Shown here: in pieces, positions 8,761-18,196 of the stretch | Layout of the letters: every line of letters begins with the position of its first letter | Numbering within the stretch: the stretch's first letter is position 1 | NCBI GenBank assembly: GCA_019359765.1 | Contig: JAHHGU010000031.1 | Location: 1 to 54,616 of the forward strand | Length of the DNA: 54,616 bases | Reading direction: 5' to 3' | From: Aphanothece sp. CMT-3BRIN-NPC111 | Lineage (GTDB): Bacteria; Cyanobacteriota; Cyanobacteriia; Cyanobacteriales; JAHHGU01 | Notes under the pieces: generated by a model | What the model saw: the letters and a program-made list of their open reading frames with translations, nothing else | Told to the model about the DNA's origin: nothing | The model's database searches: none | Made by a program: the position numbers and the translations under genes

Positions 8761-10275
8761 ATGAGCTTCAGTGAAGAGTTTGAATTGCTGCTGCGTGCCC
8801 GCTATCCCTTGATTTATATTCCGACGGCAGAAGAAGAGCGAGTAGAAGCGGCGATCGCGCAATCTGCCCTCCACCTGGGCAACCGCGCCGTCTATATCTG
8901 GGATTTTGTCGATGGCTACCAGGGAAACCCAAATGATGTTGGGTTTGGACGACGCAATCCGCTGCAAGCATTAGAATTGCTGGATAAGCTCCCCTCAAGC
9001 GCTTCTGGAGTCTTCCTGCTGCGGGATTTTCACCGATTTTTAGAAGACATATCAGTTTCTCGCAAACTACGCAATTTGGCACGGCGTCTCAAATCCCAGC
9101 CTAAAAATATTGTTATCATCTCGCCACAAATCGCCATTCCATCTGACCTGAGTGAAGTTTTGACAGTTTTGGAATTTCCCCTGCCAGCGGCAGCAGAAAT
9201 CAAAACCGAAGTCGAACGTCTCTTAGCTGCCACAGGTCAATCTCTCACAGGGAAACTTTTAGATGAACTGGTGCGCTCCTGCCAGGGGCTTTCCCTAGAA
9301 CGAATTCGTCGGGTTCTAGCACGCGCGATCGCGACACGCGGGGAACTGCAACCTGAAGACGTCGATTTAGTGCTGGAAGAAAAGCGCCAAACAATTCGCC
9401 AAACGCAAATTTTAGAATACTATCCGACCTCAGAAAACATATCCGACATTGGGGGTTTAGATAACCTTAAAGACTGGCTCCTGCGGCGGGGTAGTGCCTT
9501 TTCAGAACGGGCGCGGCAATATGGCCTGCCGCATCCTAGAGGCTTGCTACTGGTGGGAATTCAGGGAACTGGCAAATCCCTCACCGCTAAAGCGATCGCC
9601 CACCACTGGCACTTGCCCTTGTTGCGCCTCGACGTCGGACGCTTGTTTGGGGGATTAGTAGGTGAATCTGAATCTCGCACCAGGCAAATGATCCAGCTAG
9701 CAGAAGCATTGGCACCCTGCGTACTGTGGATTGATGAAATTGACAAAGCCTTTTCTGGACTAGATAGTAAAGGGGACGCTGGCACCACCAGTCGCGTCTT
9801 TGGCACATTTATCACCTGGTTAGCAGAAAAAAAATCGCCAGTATTTGTCGTTGCCACTGCCAACAACATCCAGGCTCTCCCTCCGGAAATGCTCCGTAAA
9901 GGTCGCTTTGATGAAATTTTCTTTGTAGGTTTACCCAGTCAGGAGGAACGCCGCGCCATTTTTGCTGTACACTTATCTAGACTCCGCTCTCATAACTTAA
10001 AAAGTTACGACTTAGAGCGGCTAGCCTACGAAACACCCGACTTTTCCGGGGCAGAAATTGAGCAGACATTGATTGAAGCAATGCACATTGGCTTTAGCCA
10101 GAACAGAGACTTCACCACCGACGACATCCTGGAAGCCGCCAGCCAGATTGTACCCTTGGCTCGGACAGCACAAGAGCAAATCGAGTTTCTGCAAGACTGG
10201 GCAGCAGCCGGTAAAGCTCGCATGGCTTCAAGACACACAGGTTTGAGCAACCGAATTCAACGTCAACTCCAATAA
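8761..10275 (+). CDS. Ycf46-like AAA ATPase
   Basis: A 504-residue AAA-family ATPase. The N-terminal half (residues 1-240) is a degenerate ATPase-like region starting [20 protein letters not shown]. The C-terminal half has Walker A GIQGTGKS (about 265-272), Walker [11 protein letters not shown] (about 321-330) and the [10 protein letters not shown] second-region segment. This architecture matches the cyanobacterial/algal Ycf46 family, reported to be connected with CO2 use; the exact role is not established. It follows the DUF177 gene by about 100 bases. Confidence 0.88.
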   Translation: MSFSEEFELLLRARYPLIYIPTAEEERVEAAIAQSALHLGNRAVYIWDFVDGYQGNPNDVGFGRRNPLQALELLDKLPSSASGVFLLRDFHRFLEDISVSRKLRNLARRLKSQPKNIVIISPQIAIPSDLSEVLTVLEFPLPAAAEIKTEVERLLAATGQSLTGKLLDELVRSCQGLSLERIRRVLARAIATRGELQPEDVDLVLEEKRQTIRQTQILEYYPTSENISDIGGLDNLKDWLLRRGSAFSERARQYGLPHPRGLLLVGIQGTGKSLTAKAIAHHWHLPLLRLDVGRLFGGLVGESESRTRQMIQLAEALAPCVLWIDEIDKAFSGLDSKGDAGTTSRVFGTFITWLAEKKSPVFVVATANNIQALPPEMLRKGRFDEIFFVGLPSQEERRAIFAVHLSRLRSHNLKSYDLERLAYETPDFSGAEIEQTLIEAMHIGFSQNRDFTTDDILEAASQIVPLARTAQEQIEFLQDWAAAGKARMASRHTGLSNRIQRQLQ

Positions 10276-10350
10276 AGAGCTTAAGAGGAAATGGGGGAAC
10301 TAGGGAGAAACCCCAATCCAAAATCCTTGTATTCAAAATCTAAAATCGAT

Positions 10351-10833
10351 ATGAGTTTGTCAGGTCTAGCAAAGTTTTTAATCGGTTTTTTCATGGGCAT
10401 CTTTTTACTGGTGACTGCTGGTAGTGCCGTTGCCTTTTTCTTGTTGACTAGACTAGCGGCAACTCCCCCAAAACCCATCTTTGCCGAGGAGATACCAAAG
10501 CAGCAATCGGTAGTCAAGCCCACAAGTTCTTCTAAGGCATCAAAGCAGCGAACAGGGGTATCCTCCCCTAAACCCAGTACGGCATCATCTCCACAGCAGA
10601 AGCTAGAACCCGGAGCCTATAACGCTCGCGTTACCTGGCGCGAAGGCGTAATTTTGCGTGCAGAGCCTAGCGTGAGCGCCAATAAGGTTGGTGGAGTCCA
10701 ATACAATCAGCCAGTGGTGGTTGTGAAAGAAAGCGATGATAAAAATTGGCAGCAGGTGCGTGCAGTAGATGGCTCTCAAGAAGGTTGGATTAAGTCAGGC
10801 AACATTGAGCGAGTTAATACCACCCAACCTTGA
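10351..10833 (+). CDS. Membrane-anchored SH3-domain protein
   Basis: A 160-residue protein starting MSLSGLAKFLIGFFMGIFLL. It has one N-terminal membrane anchor, a Ser/Pro/Lys-rich linker (about 45-90) and a C-terminal bacterial SH3 domain (VTWREGVILRAEPSVSANKV to EGWIKSGNIERV). The frame is open from 10291, but 10291-10350 is a repetitive AATCxAAAATC-type leader, so ATG 10351 is preferred. It is probably a periplasmic cell-wall-binding protein. Confidence 0.8.
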   Translation: MSLSGLAKFLIGFFMGIFLLVTAGSAVAFFLLTRLAATPPKPIFAEEIPKQQSVVKPTSSSKASKQRTGVSSPKPSTASSPQQKLEPGAYNARVTWREGVILRAEPSVSANKVGGVQYNQPVVVVKESDDKNWQQVRAVDGSQEGWIKSGNIERVNTTQP

Positions 10834-11243
10834 CAACTATAGCAATTAGCAATTAGCTTTGAGCAATTAGCTTTGAGCAGTTGAAGAGTGATAGCAGCAC
10901 TTCTGGATGCATAGGGTTGAGGTAGATTGCCTTGCGCCGCCTTGGCGACGGCTATAAATCTTTTTAAATTAATGACATGCTTGATGCAAGTAGAGACGTT
11001 CCGCGGGAACGTCTCTACTACTAACGGGCGGCGGCTCTTTATCCCCATAGAATCCGTGCGAGGGGCAGTCACTGAGCCGCCCCTTTGGTAATCACAATTG
11101 AGGTTGATTTATCCTGGTAAGCTAGAGCCTAGTCAATACCTCAGCAGAGAATAAGCTTATTACTTTTTTCGCACCAGAATAATATTTTCTACTTCCCCTG
11201 CTCTATTAATAAATAAGCTTTAAATTGGGAACAGAGTAAGCCC
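10834..11243. other. Gap between the SH3 gene and furA with repeats
   Basis: No gene is seen. The start contains a run of GCAATTAGCTTTGA-type direct repeats (about 10842-10880). A 31-base palindrome lies at 10989-11019. Between 11029 and 11079 there is a GGGCGGCGGCTC...GAGCCGCCCC arrangement resembling part of the interspersed element seen at 12010-12140 and 26765-26920. Confidence 0.5.
10989..11019. repeat. Interspersed palindrome GTAGAGACGTTCC-type, copy 1
   Basis: AGTAGAGACGTTCC and GGAACGTCTCTACT flank a GCG centre, giving a 14-bp perfect stem. Related copies occur at 12055-12083 and 26829-26855, and a half copy at 25241-25260. Confidence 0.9.
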
Positions 11244-11699
11244 TTATATTGGCAGCAAAGCACGCTGGCAGGTCGGACAAACAGCGTGAATTGTCATCTG
11301 ACAATCGAGTAGGTGATACCCCTCTTTTTTAGCTGTCTTAGTGCCAGTTTTTAAAATTGAGTCGTTTTTGAATTCAATTGTCTTGTTACACCGAACGCAG
11401 ATGAGGTGGTGATGATGATAAGGGTAAGGTTGATTGATTTCGTAATGCTTATGTCCTTCTGCCAGCTCTAGTTCCCGCAGAATTCCCATTCGAGCCATTA
11501 ATTTAAGCGTGCGATAAATCGTGGAAAGGCTGATCTGTTCTCCTTCATTCTGCAACAGATTGTAGAGGTCTTCCGCGCTGAGATGCTTGCCCCTAGCAAG
11601 ATTTTGAAAGACATGCAGGATTACCTCTCGCTGGGGAGTCAGACGCCATCCCCGGTCGTTGAGTTCAGACTTGAGGGAGCCTGCGGTGTATAAAGGCAT
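11244..11699 (-). CDS. furA: Ferric uptake regulator FurA
   Basis: A 151-residue Fur-family metalloregulator closely matching cyanobacterial FurA. It has LTPQREVILHVFQN and LSAEDLYNLL with STIYRTLKLMARMGILRELE in the winged helix, the HHHH metal-binding stretch, CVRC, and a C-terminal CPTC zinc site. It represses iron-uptake genes when Fe(II) is bound. The frame extends to a TTG at 11717, but ATG 11699 (MPLYTAGSLKSEL) matches the family start and has a GAGAG ribosome-binding site just upstream. It is transcribed alone. Confidence 0.93.
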   Translation of the reverse strand: MPLYTAGSLKSELNDRGWRLTPQREVILHVFQNLARGKHLSAEDLYNLLQNEGEQISLSTIYRTLKLMARMGILRELELAEGHKHYEINQPYPYHHHHLICVRCNKTIEFKNDSILKTGTKTAKKEGYHLLDCQMTIHAVCPTCQRALLPI

Positions 11700-11719
11700 A
11701 CCCACTCTCTTTATCAAGT

Positions 11720-11745
11720 AGCTTTAATAATAATAATAACGAATT
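11720..11745 (-). promoter_or_regulatory. Possible Fur box upstream of furA
   Basis: An AATAATAATAATAAC run about 25-40 bases upstream of the furA start resembles A/T-rich Fur boxes, and FurA is known to autoregulate in cyanobacteria. The match is by eye only. Confidence 0.3.
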
Positions 11746-11759
11746 GCCAGACGGTTGTC

Positions 11760-12149
11760 AAAAAACTCTGCTTATTGCGAATCTTATTTAATAAGCATCT
11801 TGATCTGAAAGTACACACGCAAGCAACATCCACTCTACGCGCCCCCAGATGCTTGCCTAAGCATTGCACGATATTGATACTGGCATAACATCGGTACAGT
11901 AATTGCCAACCCAGGTGGATCAGAATTGGAGCGTAGGTAGTACTTAGTCGTGATACTTATGCCTAGTAACAACTAATAGGCTTCACCAAAAGGGGGCAGA
12001 TCTTGAAGCCCCCATGTTTCAAGCGGGGTCATAATCGCCGCCCATTAGTTGTTAGTAGAGACGTTCCGGCGGAACGTCTCTACAGTAGTTTGTAGGAAAT
12101 AACAACTAACATGAACTCCCTCGAATCGACCGTGGGGGATAGCAGCTGC
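11760..12149. other. Gap between furA and sigC with an interspersed element
   Basis: No gene is visible. The furA promoter should lie at its left end. From about 12010 to 12140 lies an interspersed element that recurs inverted at 26765-26905. Confidence 0.5.
12010..12140 (-). repeat. About 130-base interspersed element, copy A (contains palindrome 12055-12083)
   Basis: Read on the plus strand it runs CTTGAAGCCCCCATGTTTCA, then CGGGGTCATAATCGCCGCCC, then the palindrome GTAGAGACGTTCC-GGC-GGAACGTCTCTAC at 12055-12083, then CAGTAGTTTGTAGGAAATAA, then CCCTCGAATCGACCGTGGGG. The reverse complement of 26765-26905 follows the same order with scattered differences. On the minus strand the element ends in GGGCGG...CTGCCCCCTTTT, a terminator-like hairpin. 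Confidence 0.75.
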
Positions 12150-13415
12150 TTAGCTCAAGGATTCTAAATAATCCCGCACGCGGTTGCGGCGCTTTGGTTG
12201 CCGTAACTTTTGAAGAGCTTTGGCTTCAATTTGACGGACTCGTTCGCGAGACAAATCTAAAGCACGACCAATTTCTGCCAAAGAGTAAGGATGTCCCTCT
12301 CCTAAGCCAAACCGCATCCGAATCACATCTCGCTCGCGGCTGGTGAGATCGGCAAGCAGTTGCAGCAACTCCCGTTGTAAGGCTTCTCGCATTAAGACTT
12401 CTTCGGGAGAGATGTCCTCTGCTTCTAGCAAGTCGCCCAACTCCGTGTCTTTCTCCTTACCGACCTTGATTTCTAAAGAAACTGAGCGGGGTAGGCTAAG
12501 TAAGACTTCCCGCACTTGGAAGGGTGTTATTTCTAACTCTGTGGCGATCTCTTCGATAGTGGGAGTGCGACCTTTTTCTTGGCTAATTTGGCGCTGAGCT
12601 TTTTTAATTTTGTTGAGCTTTTCGGTGATGTGGACAGGTAGACGGATCGTGCGGCTTTGAGTCGCGATCGCGCGCGTGATCCCTTGACGAATCCACCAGT
12701 AAGAGTAAGTGCTAAAGCGATAACCCTTGGTGGGGTCAAACTTGTCTACGGCCCGTTCCAAGCCCATTGTACCTTCCTGGATTAAATCCAGCAGTTCCAG
12801 GCCGCGATTTTGATACTTTTTCGCCACCGAAACCACCAAGCGGAGGTTGGCTTTGATCATGTGTTCTTTCGCCCGGAGGCCTTCGGTCTGAATCTGCTCT
12901 AGCTCTTCAACCGTTAAAGCGGCTATCTCTGCCCAGCGCCGCTTACCCGCCGCTAAAATCGGCTTGAGTTCGGACACGGCAATGCCAGCTTCTGCTGCCC
13001 AGCGCTCTAAAGAAGGACGGTGCCCTAGTTGGGATGCCAGACGATCGTGAGCCTCAATTAGGTGGACATAAAGCTGTAAAGAACCCTCATTGCCCGTTTC
13101 TACATCCTCTTGGGTCGCGGCTTCAGTTCGCAGTTCCACCAACTGGATGTAGCGCTGAACTTTTTGAGCTTCCGATACTTCCTCATCTCGCCTGAGTAAA
13201 CGAACCCGCCCAATCTCCTGAAGGTATAACCGCACTAAATCGGTGCTGCGGCTGCCACCCTTCGGAGAGTTATCCACTTGCGTATTTTCCATGTCAAGCT
13301 TAATAAGCTCATCCCCTGGTCGTCCAGCATTGTCACTTGTACCGTAAAGCCCAAAAGCACTTTTGTGGGGCTGCTCTTCGTATTCTGTTTCGGCGTAAAA
13401 AGAAGTGGCTGGCAT
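12150..13415 (-). CDS. sigC: Group 2 sigma-70 factor SigC
   Basis: A 421-residue RNA polymerase sigma factor. Region 1.2 (STDLVRLYLQEIGRVRLL), region 2 (NLRLVVSVAKKYQNRGLELL and YSYWWIRQGITRAIA), region 3 and region 4 (GLGEGHPYSLAEIGRALDLS, then RERVRQIEAKALQKLR) are all present. The N-terminal MPATSFYAETEYEE and the Glu-rich spacer match cyanobacterial SigC, linked to carbon status and stationary phase. ATG 13415 is preferred over the upstream extension to 13466 because it matches the family start and has GAGAG upstream. It is monocistronic. Confidence 0.92.
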   Translation of the reverse strand: MPATSFYAETEYEEQPHKSAFGLYGTSDNAGRPGDELIKLDMENTQVDNSPKGGSRSTDLVRLYLQEIGRVRLLRRDEEVSEAQKVQRYIQLVELRTEAATQEDVETGNEGSLQLYVHLIEAHDRLASQLGHRPSLERWAAEAGIAVSELKPILAAGKRRWAEIAALTVEELEQIQTEGLRAKEHMIKANLRLVVSVAKKYQNRGLELLDLIQEGTMGLERAVDKFDPTKGYRFSTYSYWWIRQGITRAIATQSRTIRLPVHITEKLNKIKKAQRQISQEKGRTPTIEEIATELEITPFQVREVLLSLPRSVSLEIKVGKEKDTELGDLLEAEDISPEEVLMREALQRELLQLLADLTSRERDVIRMRFGLGEGHPYSLAEIGRALDLSRERVRQIEAKALQKLRQPKRRNRVRDYLESLS

Positions 13416-13466
13416 ATGTAATCTCTCAATTGCGACCGGGGATAATACTCGATGCTTGTGAGTCAC

Positions 13467-13805
13467 GGCTCATTGTTATAATTCCCACCCTCGAAAAAAG
13501 CGCGAACACTTCTTATTGTTTTGTTACCCGATGCAGCCAGGTGCCTGCATGAAGGTACTTAGGGGGCAGCGTAAATTACGCAGAGGAATGGAAACTTGGC
13601 ATCAAGCACCGAACCTGGTTTAAGTAGGATTCAGGATTATATAAATGCTCCCTAGTATAAGCAGCCATAAATCCTAGAGAAGTGACTTTGGTCAAACGCT
13701 AGGTTAATCTACATCACCAACTAGGAAGTTTCCTGAAGGTTTATGTAAATTTAAGAAAATAAATTTGTTGAAATAGTTCCTTCGGTTCTGGGGATAGACC
13801 TACTT
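13467..13805. other. Gap between sigC and gpsA
   Basis: About 340 bases between two minus-strand genes. I see a small hairpin (ATGCAG/CTGCAT near 13530) but no gene or known RNA. The sigC promoter is expected here. Confidence 0.4.
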
Positions 13806-14741
13806 CTACTCAGGCTTGATGTCTCGTAGCATCAGTGCCTCAAGAGCTTCCTGCGGCGTGATTTCACCTTTAAGCAACCGATAGACTTGGTAAGAGATGG
13901 GAACCGATATGCCCAGATGATTCGCTCGCTGAATCAAAACTTGGGTGGTGTTGACGCCTTCAGCTGTGCCCTCGACCTCAGCTATAACTTCCGGGAGGGT
14001 CTTGCCTTGAGCCAAGCCGTAACCGACTTGATAATTGCGGCTGAGGCTGCTGTTGCAGGTAGCTAGCAAATCTCCTAGTCCAGACAAACCATAAAACGTT
14101 TCGCTCTTGGCTCCCCAATGGTTGCCAATGCGGATAATTTCTGTTATTCCACGAGTTAGGAGAGCGGCTTTGGCATTGGTTCCCAGTTGTAAGCCATCAC
14201 AGGTACCAGAGGCGATCGCCATCACGTTCTTTAGTGTGCCGCCGAGTTCGACGCCCAGGGGGTCAGGATTGGTATAGACTCGAAACTGCTGGGAGGAAAA
14301 CACTGCTTGCACGGCTTTAGCTGCACTGGCGTCTGAGCTAGCAACTACTGTAGCTGCGGGTAATCCCTGTTGAATTTCTTTAGAAAGATTGGGGCCAGAT
14401 AGGACAACCACGGGTCTTTGGGGAAATGCCGCTTGCCAAATCTGGGAGGGAGTATCTGTGGTAACTGGGTCTAAACCCTTAGTCGCCGTGACGATAATTG
14501 TGTGAGCAGGCAGGAATCTTTGTACTTGCGTTACAACTGTTCTGACACCTGACATTGATACAGCTGACACTACAATGCTGGTGCCATTTATAACATCTTC
14601 TAGCTTCTCAGGAGACCGACGCGACCACAACCGCACATCATGCCCGTTTATAGATGCCAGGGATGCCAATGATACACCCCAGGCACCTGCTCCAATAATT
14701 GCTATAGAGAGTTTTGAGTTGGAGTAGTTATGGCAACTCAT
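13806..14741 (-). CDS. gpsA: Glycerol-3-phosphate dehydrogenase [NAD(P)+]
   Basis: Reduces dihydroxyacetone phosphate to sn-glycerol-3-phosphate for phospholipid synthesis. The dinucleotide-binding motif GAGAWG is near residue 17; [24 protein letters not shown] (catalytic Lys) and [12 protein letters not shown] follow. At 311 residues it is the short form found in cyanobacteria, lacking part of the region between the first strand pair of other bacteria. The first codons overlap the 3' end of lipA by 14 bases, so the two genes are co-transcribed. Confidence 0.94.
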   Translation of the reverse strand: MSCHNYSNSKLSIAIIGAGAWGVSLASLASINGHDVRLWSRRSPEKLEDVINGTSIVVSAVSMSGVRTVVTQVQRFLPAHTIIVTATKGLDPVTTDTPSQIWQAAFPQRPVVVLSGPNLSKEIQQGLPAATVVASSDASAAKAVQAVFSSQQFRVYTNPDPLGVELGGTLKNVMAIASGTCDGLQLGTNAKAALLTRGITEIIRIGNHWGAKSETFYGLSGLGDLLATCNSSLSRNYQVGYGLAQGKTLPEVIAEVEGTAEGVNTTQVLIQRANHLGISVPISYQVYRLLKGEITPQEALEALMLRDIKPE

Positions 14742-15618
14742 AACTCTTTACACGGGGATATTGCTCGATCAACTCTCTTACCTGTTCAGCATGATAAGAG
14801 CTACGAGTCAGGGGAGAGGCAACAACTTGCAGGAAACCTAAGGCATCACCCAGCTGTTTCCAAGCATCAAACTGCGCTGGTGGTACAAAGTTATCGATTT
14901 TCAAATGTTTTGAGGAGGGTTGGAGGTATTGTCCGATAGTGAGGATATCGCAATCAACGTCTCGCAGATCCTGCATCACTTTTCTGATTTCCGCGTCGGT
15001 TTCTCCCAGTCCTACCATTAAACCGGATTTGGTATAGACCCAGGGTGCTAGCTGACGCGATCGCGCCAGTAATTCTAGCGATCGCTCATAACTCCCTTGA
15101 GGTCGCACCCGTCGGTAAAGACTGGGTACAGTTTCAGTATTGTGGTTTAGCACTTCTGGCTCAGCCTGAAGAATAATTTTCAGTGCCTCCCAATTGCCAC
15201 ACAAGTCTGGAATTAGCACCTCGATTGTGGTCTGAGGTGAGGTGGCGCGAACAGCTTGAATACAGCGCCCAAATTGGGAAGCACCGCCATCGGGTAGATC
15301 GTCCCGGTTGACAGAGGTAATGACGACATGATTTAGCCGTAGACGTCGTACTGCCTCAGCTAAGCGTTCCGGTTCCGTGGGATCTAGCGCTTTTGGCTTT
15401 TTCTCAAAGTCAATATCGCAGTAAGGGCAAGCTCGCGTGCAGGCGGGGCCCATAATTAAGAATGTCGCTGTTCCGGCGTGGAAGCACTCACCGATATTGG
15501 GGCAAGATGCCTCCTCACAAACGGTATTTAGGGCTAAATCCCGGAGAATTTCTTTAACGTTGCCGACTCTTTCCCACTGAGGCGCTTTAACGCGCAACCA
15601 TTCTGGCTTAACAACCAC
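14728..15618 (-). CDS. lipA: Lipoyl synthase
   Basis: A radical-SAM enzyme that inserts two sulfurs into octanoyl groups on 2-oxoacid dehydrogenase and glycine cleavage proteins. It has the auxiliary cluster cysteines C34, C39 and C45 ([12 protein letters not shown]), the radical SAM motif C60-x3-C64-x2-C67 (CTRACPYC) and the C-terminal RSSY motif (272-275) that ligates the auxiliary cluster. The 296-residue length is normal. Its stop overlaps the gpsA start. Confidence 0.96.
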   Translation of the reverse strand: MVVKPEWLRVKAPQWERVGNVKEILRDLALNTVCEEASCPNIGECFHAGTATFLIMGPACTRACPYCDIDFEKKPKALDPTEPERLAEAVRRLRLNHVVITSVNRDDLPDGGASQFGRCIQAVRATSPQTTIEVLIPDLCGNWEALKIILQAEPEVLNHNTETVPSLYRRVRPQGSYERSLELLARSRQLAPWVYTKSGLMVGLGETDAEIRKVMQDLRDVDCDILTIGQYLQPSSKHLKIDNFVPPAQFDAWKQLGDALGFLQVVASPLTRSSYHAEQVRELIEQYPRVKSYELP

Positions 15619-15789
15619 AATCCGCTCTAACCACTGAAGTTACACAGCGATTATCTTAACTTAATCGCGCCTATAACCTAATTCTCTGGCAAGGAAGATG
15701 TTTGGTTGCTAGAAGGACGGGGCTTTCAACCCAGATTCTTGGTAATTCACTAGCAGGCATGATATGGTGGATTAAGAATTGCCATATAA

Positions 15790-15863
15790 CGGGATGTAGC
15801 GCAGCTTGGTAGCGCACTTCGTTCGGGACGAAGGGGCCGCTGGTTCGAATCCAGTCATCCCGA
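15790..15863 (+). tRNA. tRNA-Pro (anticodon CGG)
   Basis: 74 bases fold as a full cloverleaf. The acceptor stem is CGGGATG/CATCCCG with discriminator A. The anticodon arm is CTTCG-TTCGGGA-CGAAG, giving anticodon CGG. The T-arm is CTGG-TTCGAAT-CCAG. CCA is not encoded. A transposon end begins 8 bases downstream (15872), making this the likely target of the adjacent element. Confidence 0.95.
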
Positions 15864-15871
15864 TTTGTTTT

Positions 15872-15917
15872 TGTACATTCACAAATTATTTGTCACTGTT
15901 CACAAATTAGTGTCGTT
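15872..15917 (+). mobile_element. Tn7-like (type V-K CAST-type) transposon end
   Basis: TGTACA at 15872-15877 begins 8 bases after tRNA-Pro. It is followed by two direct copies of TTCACAAATTA (15878-15888 and 15899-15909, 21-base period), each followed by a TGTC motif. TGTACA plus phased xxGACAAATTA...TGTC repeats is the layout of TnsB-binding ends in Cas12k-type CAST elements. The five bases before it (GTTTT, 15867-15871) would be the target duplication. I found no partner end in the window. Left versus right end cannot be decided by eye. Confidence 0.65.
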
Positions 15918-15918
15918 A

Positions 15919-16265
15919 TTGGCGGTTGTTGTGCCTCCGATTAGTGCCACCGGAACGGGACGGAGTATTTATTACTCTCATTCTGAGTTGGCACAGTTGG
16001 CAGTAATGGAATATTGGCTATCGGTGTGATTAAGTTTTGAGTTGGCGGCTAAGGCTTTGCAGGCTTTGAAACAGAAAGCGCCGGATTTTTCAGATCCAGT
16101 GGTGCAGAAGCGATTTATGCTGGTCTGGGATAGGAAGGAAAAGGATTTAAGGTTAGAAGGGTTTGAACGGGAATATGCGATGCTTCCTTAGATAGAGGTC
16201 AACCTGTAATTCCGGTATGGCTGGATCAGGTTCAACGTACCCTGGCTAAAAAAATAGGAAATTAA
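15919..16265 (+). pseudogene. Broken MerR-type regulator (CvkR-like)
   Basis: One continuous protein can be read only by repairing two lesions. The frame VVVPPISATGTGRSIYYS, then ELAQLAVMEYWLSV meets an in-frame TGA at 16027-16029 (probably a former GGA), then continues LSFELAAKALQALKQKAPDF to GFEREYA. There the frame shifts at 16177-16183, where GCGATGC stands in place of a GCGATCGC. It then runs SLDRGQPVIPVWLDQVQRTL to AKKIGN and a stop. The 5' DNA-recognition part is missing. The fold pattern fits the MerR-like regulators found in cyanobacteria. Position beside a CAST-type end suggests the Cas12k-locus repressor CvkR, but that is inference. Confidence 0.6.
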
Positions 16266-16379
16266 GGGTGGATTACATTATGGGCAGGCATTAAAGTTCA
16301 ATGAGAAGCAGCAATCTATAAAAGTAATAATTGGCCTCTGATAAAAAGATTGATACTAAAAAACATTTTCCATCACTTC
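16266..16379. other. Leader of the ABC-3C operon
   Basis: This AT-rich stretch is where the operon promoter should lie. I see no CRISPR repeat and no match to the neighbouring tRNA that could be a homing guide. The frame of the first gene stays open to a TTG at 16350. Confidence 0.35.
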
Positions 16380-17651
16380 ATGAACCAACCACTAACACCT
16401 GAAAATGTCCTAAGCAATGATCCTGGAGACGAAACACAACGGCGTTTTCGTTACCAAGCAGCGTATGCAGCAATACAGTGTTTATCATTACTTGAAGAAG
16501 ATCCTGAAAATGTTTTTATATATTGTGAACACCATGAAGATGTTCTAGTTAAAAAGAAAAATGAAACATTTATTGGAATTCAAGTTAAGACTAGGGCTAC
16601 AGGTAAAGAACCTTTTAAAGCTAATGATAATGAAATGCAGAATTCAATAAAGAGGTTTATTGAACATGAAATTAATTTTGCCAATTCTTTTTGTCGATAT
16701 CTGATAGCTGCTAATTGCGGATTTTGGCATGAAAAGAAAAACGGAGCCAATTTGCATTACATTTTAGAACTATGTCAAAAAGAAACTGAAATAGATTTAG
16801 AAAAAATAAATAAAACATTAAAAGACTTTATAAATAAAATCTATAAAGCATTAAATACTTCTTCTACTTCACTCGAAATTATAATTAAAGTTCTAAGAAA
16901 AATAAGCCTTCATTCATCGCCAGGATTAGATGATATTGAAGGAAGTTTATTAAGAAGATTGTCACAAGTTCCTAGTATTAAGGACTTAAGAGTTGACCAG
17001 GTTAACCGTGTTACCAGATCCTTAATTGATAAGTGCTTAAATGCTGCTTCACTTGTATGTGATTCCCCAAGAGAAAGCTATTATCTCCTTTTATGTAATC
17101 CTGATGCAGAAAAAACTACTTTGATTATCCAAGGTAAACAAATTTCTAAAGAGCATATTCTAAATCTCATTACAACAGAAGTTGCAAATGACCAATCATT
17201 GCTTTATCCCTTGAATCATATACCAATCTCTGAAATGCCTAAAGGAATGAAAAGGCTAGAACTCAAAATGGCTACAGGGGGAATATCATTAAACAATATA
17301 GATATTACTAAAGACTTTAAAAGTTCAGCTGAAAGCCAGTCGCTTACTTGGCTTCGTAAATATGGTCGAGCTAAAGCTGAGGAGCAATATCAACATATCA
17401 AAGCTATTGTTCGTAATGAATGTCAAGAAGCATATGATTTGACAAAAATAGATGACAGCTTATTTGGTCAAAAAATGTTAATTCAAGTGAGAGAGCGTCT
17501 TCATTTATTGCATAATAGAGATACTTATTCATTATTTGGTTTAAGATATGAACATTTATTGGGTATGGCAGGAATTTTGACTGAAGAATGTAAAATATGG
17601 TGGAGTAAAGAATTTGATATTTTGGATATTTATGGAGAAAAAGACTTATGA
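16380..17651 (+). CDS. DUF4297 (Cap4-like) dsDNA nuclease, effector of an ABC-three-component system
   Basis: A 423-residue protein. The N-terminal about 200 residues are a DUF4297 nuclease domain: DPGDETQRRFRYQAAYAA, then EHHEDVLVKKKNETFIGIQV and KT. This shows the Asp...Gln-x-Lys core of the PD-(D/E)xK fold shared with the Cap4 defence nuclease. The remaining half is not recognised; no SAVED sensor domain is seen, unlike classic Cap4. ATG 16380 is preferred to the TTG at 16350. It overlaps the next gene by ATGA, so translation is coupled. The AT-rich composition and lack of GCGATCGC sites set it apart from flanking DNA. It is probably the toxic effector in anti-phage defence. Confidence 0.78.
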   Translation: MNQPLTPENVLSNDPGDETQRRFRYQAAYAAIQCLSLLEEDPENVFIYCEHHEDVLVKKKNETFIGIQVKTRATGKEPFKANDNEMQNSIKRFIEHEINFANSFCRYLIAANCGFWHEKKNGANLHYILELCQKETEIDLEKINKTLKDFINKIYKALNTSSTSLEIIIKVLRKISLHSSPGLDDIEGSLLRRLSQVPSIKDLRVDQVNRVTRSLIDKCLNAASLVCDSPRESYYLLLCNPDAEKTTLIIQGKQISKEHILNLITTEVANDQSLLYPLNHIPISEMPKGMKRLELKMATGGISLNNIDITKDFKSSAESQSLTWLRKYGRAKAEEQYQHIKAIVRNECQEAYDLTKIDDSLFGQKMLIQVRERLHLLHNRDTYSLFGLRYEHLLGMAGILTEECKIWWSKEFDILDIYGEKDL

Positions 17652-18196
17652 ATTTATTTTTGATAGTTGCTGATATTGAGACTAATGATGATTTGCATTT
17701 GGGTAGGATATTGATTCTCCTGAAAGCCTTTGCAAGTAAAAATAAAAATGGAGCAATTGATGGATTAGAAAAGTTAGCAGAGTTAGATTTTTTTCTTCGT
17801 TATCCTATCTATTTAGAAAGAGCTTTGCCATCTCGTGGAAAATCGCCTGATAGTGCAAATATTAGTGACTATGAACGCCTGAGTATTGAAACCAATACAG
17901 CGTACTACACTTATAAACCTTGGAGCATAGAATATCGGCGCTTTATTAGTCTTTTAATAGCGAAAGACTTAGTAAAGATTGATATTGAAAAAAATAAAAT
18001 TCAAGTTAGATTAAGCCCAAAAGGTATTGAAGTTGCTAATACATTATCTAAAAGAGAATCATATTATACCTTAGAAAAAAGAGCGGCTATTGTCAAGCAA
18101 AACCTGAATTTAAATCAAAGAAATTTAATGAACTTTATTTATGAAACTTTTCCAGAACTAAAAACATTTCGCGTACTAGGAGATAAAAATTCGTGA
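17648..18196 (+). CDS. ABC-three-component system middle component
   Basis: A 182-residue protein between a DUF4297 nuclease and a DUF3732 ATPase, overlapping both (ATGA at the start, GTGA at the end). Size, position and the predicted helical, winged-helix-like C-terminal part (YRRFISLLIAKDLVKIDIE with LSPKGIEVANTL) fit the middle component of ABC-3C systems, thought to link ATPase and effector. I see no catalytic motif. Sequence alone would not identify it; the call depends on the operon. Confidence 0.65.
   Translation: MNLFLIVADIETNDDLHLGRILILLKAFASKNKNGAIDGLEKLAELDFFLRYPIYLERALPSRGKSPDSANISDYERLSIETNTAYYTYKPWSIEYRRFISLLIAKDLVKIDIEKNKIQVRLSPKGIEVANTLSKRESYYTLEKRAAIVKQNLNLNQRNLMNFIYETFPELKTFRVLGDKNS

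Noticed and set aside
15866..16350. CRISPR array or delocalised crRNA for the CAST remnant
   Set aside because: I searched by eye for a V-K-type repeat end (GTTGAAAG-like) followed by a stretch matching tRNA-Pro and found none.
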